A stretch of 64,000 bases of DNA, taken from assembly GCF_030852425.1 (NCBI RefSeq), contig NZ_NSDM01000014.1, positions 62,001 through 126,000 on the forward strand. The letters run 5' to 3'. This document shows positions 59,133 to 64,000 of the stretch, one piece after another. This stretch comes from Saccharothrix longispora. Lineage in GTDB: Bacteria > Actinomycetota > Actinomycetes > Mycobacteriales > Pseudonocardiaceae. The number at the start of each line of letters is the position of its first letter. Position 1 is the stretch's first letter. The notes beneath the pieces were generated by a model, which saw only the letters and a list, made by a program, of their open reading frames with translations, made no database searches and had not been told where the DNA came from. The translations under genes and the position numbers were made by a program.

Positions 59133-60380
59133 TGCGCCTGCCGATAACCTCATCCCTGCAGGTAGAAGACGCACGGCGCTTGGGGTCCAGAGGCGCTCAG
59201 GGTCACAGCTGCCATCCGCTGTGGCACCGACCAGCACGGCATGACGACCGATCGCGCTACTCCGACCGGCCTACCTCAGTGTGACCAACGCGTTCGCCTT
59301 GCCGCGCCTGCTGCCGACAAGCGACCGGGACAAAGACACAGAAACACTGGCGCTGCGGCACCAGATCACCGTCCTGGAGCGCCAACTCGGAGACGTCCGT
59401 CCACGGTTCTCCCCCGGCGACCGGGCATTCCTCGCGGCCCTGCCGCACCGACTCCCGGACGCCACGCTTCGTCGACTCCGACTACTGGTCCGGCCGGAAC
59501 GGTACTGCGGTGGCACAGGGATTTCCTCTCCCGCCGCCACGCGGCCAGATCCCGACCCAAGCGTCCCGGCCGACCACGGACCATCCGCTCCATCCGGCTC
59601 CTGGTTCCGCTCCTGGCACGAGAATCCTGCCCGGGGCTACCGCCGCATCCACGGCGAACTCCTCGTACTGGGCATCACAGTCGCAGCATCCACCGTCTGG
59701 CAGATCCTCAAAGACGCCGGAACCGACCCGGCTCCCGAACGCACTCCGACAACCCGGGCGACCTTCCTCCGCTCCCGGACCGACGCACTCCCAGCCTGCG
59801 ACTTCTTCGAGACCCACACGTTGAACGGCACCCGACTGCACGTACTCGCGGTCATCGAGCACACCGGCCGCCGAATCCGCGTCCCCGGCGCCACCGCACA
59901 CCCCACCGCGTCCTGGGTCACCCAAGCCGTCGGAAATCTCGTCATGGACCTCGAGGACGCAGGCAGCCCCGCACGGTTCCCGATCCGCGACCGCGACGGG
60001 ACGTTCCCCGCCCTGTTCGACGCCGTCCTCGCCGACGCGGACATCCAGGTCGTTCTCAACGGAGTCCGCATCCCGCGGATGAACGCGATCATGGAACGCC
60101 GGCTCCGAAGCTGCCGCCACGAACTCCTCGACCGCACCCTCATCCGGAACCAACGGCACCTGCTCCACGCCCTGCGCGAGCACGAGCACTTCTACAACAC
60201 CCACCGACCCCACCAAGGCATCGCCAACGCCCGACCACTGCGCACACTGCCACCAGCCGTCACCGATCAAGCAGCCCTCACCCAACTCGACATCCGCCGA
60301 CGGCAACGACTCGGCGGCATCCTCAACGAGTACCACCACGCCTCCTGACCTGCACGGAGGACACTTCGGCAAGCACAGGG
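59133..60380 (+). mobile_element. IS family A, copy 1 (transposase frame doubly shifted)
   Basis: The left end GCGCCTGCCGATAAC (59134) and the right end TTCGGCAAGCACAGG (to about 60380) form an imperfect inverted repeat (GYGC-YTGCCGA). The transposase frame 59281-60348 (355 residues) looks intact, but residues about 72-113 are out of phase. A one-base deletion near 59498 and a two-base deletion near 59617 cancel each other, judged against the copy at 62634. Downstream it has the DDE region ('ACDFFETHTLNGTRLHVLAVIEH', 'LNGVRIPRMNAIMERRL') and ends 'RQRLGGILNEYHHAS'. Probably non-functional. Family assignment beyond rve/DDE (IS3/IS481-like) not made. Confidence 0.85.
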
Positions 60381-60637
60381 CCGACGGCGGCTGCACCGGC
60401 CGCCTGCTCGACTGGGCACGGAAGACGCTCCGGCTGGTGGTGGAGATCGTCCAACGTCCCGACCTGCGGTACTTCACCGTGCTACCAAGAAGGCGGGTGG
60501 TGGAGCGGACCTTGGCCTGGATCACGGGCCATCACCGCTGCGTCCGAGACTACGAACGACTACGCCCCCACCACGAGGCCATGGTCCGTTGGTCCAAGAT
60601 CCGCATCACCAGCCGCCGACTCACCCAACGGCAATAG
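60380..60637 (+). pseudogene. C-terminal fragment of an IS5-family transposase
   Basis: The frame reads 'ADGGCTGRLLDWARKTL', 'LVVEIVQRPDLRYFTVLPRRRVVERTLAWI', 'HHRCVRDYERLRPHHEAMVRWSKI', the typical IS5 ending with the third catalytic Glu in 'RRVVERTLAW'. The N-terminal part is missing and the fragment abuts the right end of IS family A copy 1. Confidence 0.88.
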
Positions 60638-60665
60638 CTCGGAAACAGCTACCAAGCGTGTTCGC

Positions 60666-61148
60666 CTACTCGCTCGGCGGGACGGCGCGACGCGCGGTCA
60701 CGCTCGCGGTTTCCCCTGTCGCATCGAGCAGACGGACCAGGACCCGCCGGGCCGCGTCGGCCGTGTCGTCGCCCGCCGACCTCGTCAGCCGGTCGTCCAG
60801 CTGCCGTCGTATCCGGCGGCTGTCGTCGACGAGCCGCCGACCGCGGTCGGTGAGCCGGGCACGTCGCACTCGGCTGTCGCCGGGATCGGGCACTCTCGCG
60901 ACGTAGTCGAGGCGCTCCAGTTCGAGCAGGTGCTTCGAGGCCGCCTGCTGGGTGACGCCGAGGAGGTCCGCCAGTTCGGAGACCGTGGGCGCCCCGTCGA
61001 TCAGGTGTTGGATGACGTACCCGTGGGAGTTGCGCACGCCGGCGTGACCGGCCTCGTGCAGCTCCGCCAGGATCGCCCTGTTCGCGGCGCTGCCCGCCAG
61101 CCAGGCGAGGGTGGCGATGTCGATGTCCGCCGGGTCGAGTGTGGCCAC
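60666..61148 (-). CDS. MarR family transcriptional regulator
   Basis: The start is GTG 61148, giving 160 residues; longer frames upstream are not protein-like. The winged HTH is 'APTVSELADLLGVTQQAASKHLLELERLDYVARVPDPGDSRVRRARLTDRGR'. The gene is divergent from a SnoaL-like gene across a 51-base region holding overlapping palindromes (61168-61186), so it probably represses both itself and that gene. Confidence 0.9.
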   Translation of the reverse strand: MATLDPADIDIATLAWLAGSAANRAILAELHEAGHAGVRNSHGYVIQHLIDGAPTVSELADLLGVTQQAASKHLLELERLDYVARVPDPGDSRVRRARLTDRGRRLVDDSRRIRRQLDDRLTRSAGDDTADAARRVLVRLLDATGETASVTARRAVPPSE

Positions 61149-61167
61149 GCCACCAACTATGCGATTG

Positions 61168-61186
61168 ACAACCAAGGTTGTACAAC
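61168..61186. promoter_or_regulatory. MarR operator between the MarR and SnoaL-like genes
   Basis: ACAACC-AA-GGTTGT (61168-61181) overlaps the perfect palindrome GTTGTACAAC (61177-61186). The pair occupies the middle of the short divergent region, as expected for a MarR dimer site. Confidence 0.75.
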
Positions 61187-61199
61187 TAGCATTGTGCTT

Positions 61200-61610
61200 A
61201 TGGCCCGTGATCCGATCACCGTCGCGACCTCGCTGCTCCGGGCGCTCGAGGCCGGGCACCGCGGCGAAGACCTCCGGAAGTACTTCGCCCCGACGGCGTC
61301 GACCACCGAGCACCCGAACCGGCTCAAACCCGAAGGCGCCCGCACCACCCTGGACCGGATGCTCGCGGCATCGGAGGCGGGCGCCGGACTGTTGTCCAGC
61401 CAGAGATACGACGTTCGCTCGGCCGTCGCGGTCGGAGACACCGCGATCCTCCGCCTCACCTGGAGCGGCGTGATCGCCCGCGACGCGGACCCTTTCCGCC
61501 ACGGCGACGAACTCGTCGCGCACATCGCGCAGTTCGTCGAAACCGCCGGCGGCCTGATCACCTCGATCGAGACCTTCGACTGCTACGAACCGTTCGACAC
61601 CCAGCCGTGA
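61200..61610 (+). CDS. SnoaL/NTF2-like small protein
   Basis: This 136-residue protein is read from ATG 61200 (GTG 61194 also possible; no ribosome site, so probably leaderless). 'ATSLLRALEAGHRGEDLRKYFAPTASTTEHPNRLKPEGARTTLDRMLA' and 'VAVGDTAILRLTWSGV' fit the SnoaL/NTF2-like cone fold (polyketide cyclase or isomerase-like, or a small-ligand binder). The substrate is unknown. It is the probable target of the divergent MarR regulator. Confidence 0.8.
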   Translation: MARDPITVATSLLRALEAGHRGEDLRKYFAPTASTTEHPNRLKPEGARTTLDRMLAASEAGAGLLSSQRYDVRSAVAVGDTAILRLTWSGVIARDADPFRHGDELVAHIAQFVETAGGLITSIETFDCYEPFDTQP

Positions 61611-61612
61611 AC

Positions 61613-62347
61613 CTCGCGTCGCGGCAGGACGTGGTGGCCCTGTCGTGGACCACTGCTCGGCACCGCAGGGTTGTACATCTCGACGATCGACGCCAGGTGC
61701 TCGTGGGTGGCGTGGCGGCGGTGGTAGGGCGCGCGGAGGCTCCCTGGTCCTTGTCGACCCAGGGGAGGACGATCGTGAGCGCGTAGCGGGTCGGGCCGGG
61801 GGCCGGGGCAACGCCATCGTGAGCCGCCCCAGAGCCGGAAGCGCAGGCAGTCCTCGATCCGGGCCTCGTGCGCCGTGCCGTCGACGGTGACCTCCAGCGT
61901 GCCCTCCATGACCCAGACGTGGTGTTCCAGGCCCGGCACGGGCGAGGCGTCGTAGGCGATGTCCGCACCGGGTCGCAGGGTGACCTCGACAAGCTCTCCG
62001 CGCAGTCCGGCCGACGGCGGCGACACGGATCGGCGGGTGAGTCCGGCGTCGTCGTCACGCCACACGGCCTGCCGATCGGCGCGCACCAGCGGCGACGGTG
62101 CCGGTTCCACCTCGGCCAGCAGCCGCGACATCGTCAGCTCGTAGGTCGCGCACAGCTTGCCCAGCAGCGCTGTTGTGGGGCTGATCTCCGCGCGTTCCAG
62201 TCGGGACAGCGTCGATCGGCTGACTCCCGCGCGTTGGGCCAGGTCCTCCAGCGACCACGCCCGTTCGGCGCGCAGCTCGGCGAGCCGGACGGCCAAGCGC
62301 AGCTCCAGCGGGTTGTCGTGGCCGGCACCACCTTCTGGGTGCCCCAT
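61613..62347 (-). pseudogene. Broken XRE-cupin regulator (possibly with GNAT extension)
   Basis: From ATG 62347, an HTH_3 domain ('LRLAVRLAELRAERAWSLEDLAQRAGVSRSTLSRLERAEISPTTALLGKL') and a cupin ('HHVWVMEGTLEVTVDGTAHEARIEDCLRFRLWG') are intact to about 61830. The expected ending 'RYALTIVLP' is in another frame, and a further shift restores 'HATHEHLASIVEMYNPAV', which resembles the start of a phosphinothricin-type GNAT domain. At least two frameshifts therefore disrupt the 3' part. The DNA-binding half may still be made. Confidence 0.7.
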
Positions 62348-62360
62348 ATCGGGGGTAGCA

Positions 62361-62374
62361 TCCCGAATACGGGA
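62361..62374. promoter_or_regulatory. Operator-like dyad TCCCG-N4-CGGGA
   Basis: Five-base arms TCCCG and CGGGA flank AATA, 14 bases upstream of the XRE-cupin start and 31 bases before the divergent acetyltransferase start. It is a likely autoregulatory site of the XRE protein that also controls the divergent gene. Confidence 0.55.
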
Positions 62375-62404
62375 CACCAGGATGCGCTGCCGGGAACGCC
62401 AGCC

Positions 62405-62512
62405 GTGCTCGCGTTGACGATCGAACCAGACGACCTCACCCGTCAGCCGGTTCGGGACCTGATCGCCGAGCACCTCGCCGACATGCACGCGACCTCGCCC
62501 GCCGAAAGCGTC
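62405..62512 (+). pseudogene. GNAT N-acetyltransferase truncated by IS insertion
   Basis: The frame from GTG 62405 reads 'MLALTIEPDDLTRQPVRDLI' then 'AEHLADMHATSPAESV', the typical N-terminus of a GNAT acetyltransferase (usual continuation ...ESVHALD). At 62513 it runs into the left end of IS family A (GTGCCTGCCGATAAC), and no continuation is found after the IS. The gene is divergent from the XRE-cupin regulator and was probably under its control. Confidence 0.7.
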
Positions 62513-63763
62513 GTGCCTGCCGATAACTCCATTCACGCAGGTTGAAGCTGTGCGTAGCGTGAGGGGCCGAGGTGCTCGTGAGTGCGACTGCAGGTCCGCA
62601 GCGTCCTCGGCTGACGCGGCATGATGACCGACTGTGCTGCTCCGACTGGCCTACCTCGGTGTGACCAACGCGTTCGCGTTGCTGCGCCTGCTGCCCATGA
62701 GCGACCGGGACAGGGACGTGGACATCCTGGCGTTGCGCCACCAGATCGTGGTCCTGGAACGCCAACTCGGAGACGCCCGCCCGCGGTTCTCCCCCGCCGT
62801 CCGGGCCTTCCTCGCGGCACTGCTGCACCGACTCCCGATGCAAGCGCTTCGTCGACTCCGACTACTGGTGCGTCCGGAGACGGTGCTGCGGTAGCACCGA
62901 GACCTCCTCGCCCACCGCCACGTAGCCAGATCTTGTCCCCAGCGGCCCGGCCGACCACGGACCGTCCGCTCGATCCGCCTCCTGGTGCTGCGCCTGGCAC
63001 GCGAGAACCCCGCCTGGGGCTACCGACGCATCCACGGCGAACTCATCGTCCTCGGCATCAAGGTCGCCGCATCCACGGTGTGGCAGATCCTCCAGGACGC
63101 CGGGATCGAACCGACACCCGAACGCACCACGACGACCTGGCCGGCCTTCCTCCGCTCACAAGCCGACGCGCTCCCGGCCTGCGACTTCTTCGAGACCACC
63201 ACCCTGAACGGCACCCGCCTCCACGTGCTCGCGGTCATCGAGCACGCCAGCCGCAGGATCCGAGTCCTCGGCGCCACCGCGCACCCCACCACATCCTGGG
63301 TCACCCAAGCCGCCAGAAACCTCGCCATGGACCTCGACGACGCGGGCAGACACGCGCGATTCCCGATCCGCGACCGGGACGGGAAGTACCGGCACTGTTC
63401 GACGCCGTCCTCGCCGACGCCGGCATCCAGGTCGTCCTCAGCGGAGTCCGCATCCCGCGCATGAACGCGATCATGGAACGCTGGATCCGCAGCTGCCGCC
63501 GGGAACTCCTCGACCGAACGCTGATCTGGAACCAACAGCACCTGCTCCACGCGCTGCACGAGTACGAGCGGTCCTACAACACCCACCGGCCCCACCAAGG
63601 CATCCACAACGCACGACCACTACAACCACTGCCACAACCGACCACCGATCAGGCACCTCCCACCCACCTCGACATCCGCCGACGACAACGACTGGGCGGC
63701 ATCCTCAACGAGTACCACCACGCCGCCTGACCCGCACGGACGACATCTTCGGCAAGCACAGGG
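62513..63763 (+). mobile_element. IS family A, copy 2 (transposase with stop and frameshift)
   Basis: The left end GTGCCTGCCGATAAC and right end TTCGGCAAGCACAGGG (to 63763) form the same imperfect inverted repeat as copy 1. The transposase starts at GTG 62634 but stops at TAG 62892-62894 (a Trp codon in the fragment at 28422). It reopens at 62985 ('ARENPAWGYRRIHGELIVLGIK') and is frameshifted by one missing base near 63390 ('RDRDGKY' then 'ALFDAVLADAGIQVVLSGVRIPRMNAIMERW'). It ends 'RQRLGGILNEYHHAA' at 63730. It inserted into a GNAT gene. Confidence 0.88.
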
Positions 63764-63954
63764 TCGCCAGGCCGTCGCGACCGTCCTGTCGGTAAGCCCG
63801 CCACCAGGTGCCCACCGAACGTTCGGAGACCCCGAAATCTCTGCGGCTGCCGGTAACCCTCGACCTTTCCGGCTTCCAACGCGGCCACCACCCGCAACCG
63901 CAGCACCTCACGCTCCGCAGGCGACAACCGGTGTGCACCCCCGATCCCGATCAC
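63764..63954 (-). pseudogene. N-terminal fragment of an IS630-type transposase
   Basis: The minus-strand frame from ATG 63954 reads 'LSPAEREVLRLRVVAALEAGKVEGYRQ' and, after a one-base shift near 63845, 'RDFGVSERSVGTWWRAYRQDGRDGL'. This is the HTH start of IS630-type transposases. It is cut at 63763 by the right end of IS family A copy 2. Confidence 0.7.
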
Positions 63955-64000
63955 GGGTGATCAACCTACGGGAAGACGATCACTGTCGAATCAATAAGTC

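Noticed and set aside
60380..62512. Composite transposon bounded by two IS copies
   Set aside because: Both IS copies are defective, old and unequal, and they sit in different debris (next to IS5 and inside GNAT); independent insertions explain this as well.

Overview
The window is very GC-rich. GTG and TTG starts are common, several genes look leaderless, and the stock is actinomycete: DesK-like two-component pairs, a LAL-type LuxR regulator, GH10/GH62 secreted hemicellulases, a modular type I PKS and many decayed insertion sequences. This points to a chromosomal accessory region of a filamentous actinomycete. Pseudonocardiales (Saccharothrix/Lentzea/Actinosynnema-like) is my inference from gene style, not from a marker gene.

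Layout. (1) 0-8.8 kb: small conserved proteins, an HpaI-type aldolase, a histidine kinase/response regulator pair, and two tandem secreted serine hydrolases with TTG starts. (2) 7.2-12.6 kb: a hemicellulose locus of a secreted GH62 arabinofuranosidase with ricin-type CBM and a divergent secreted GH10 xylanase with CBM2. Operator-like palindromes lie upstream of both, and an immunity-like gene pair lies between them. (3) 12.7-24.6 kb: a membrane acyltransferase, a second kinase/regulator pair, an aldo/keto reductase divergent from a LysR regulator across a LysR box, a three-gene translationally coupled SseB-like/AAA+/TPR-SUKH operon, an MFS transporter and a zinc alcohol dehydrogenase. (4) 25.4-28.8 kb: a small conserved protein, an ISL3 remnant, a lipoprotein amidohydrolase, a MarR regulator and an IS fragment. 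(5) 28.8-49.0 kb: a compact polyketide locus. One 4583-residue PKS carries a KSQ loading module, two KS-AT-DH-KR-ACP modules and a C-terminal short-chain dehydrogenase where a thioesterase would be expected. Upstream on the same strand are a DRE-TIM metallolyase and a YrdC/Sua5-like protein that overlap by 4 bp, and a divergent LAL regulator. (6) 49.1-58.9 kb: a DUF998 membrane protein, decayed IS elements, a large secreted repeat protein, a membrane-anchored Cys-rich protein, and a two-kinase/one-regulator operon in which one kinase looks catalytically dead. (7) 59-64 kb: two direct, defective copies of one IS family flank a MarR/SnoaL-like divergon and a broken XRE-cupin regulator. The downstream copy cuts off an acetyltransferase gene, and IS5 and IS630 debris adjoins.

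From PKS domain order I infer a propionate-type starter extended twice with malonate, with ketoreduction and dehydration each time, giving a hepta-2,4-dienoyl-type chain. The SDR domain and the DRE-TIM/YrdC pair would then act on or with that chain; their roles are not determined by the sequence. No rRNA, tRNA or CRISPR array was seen.
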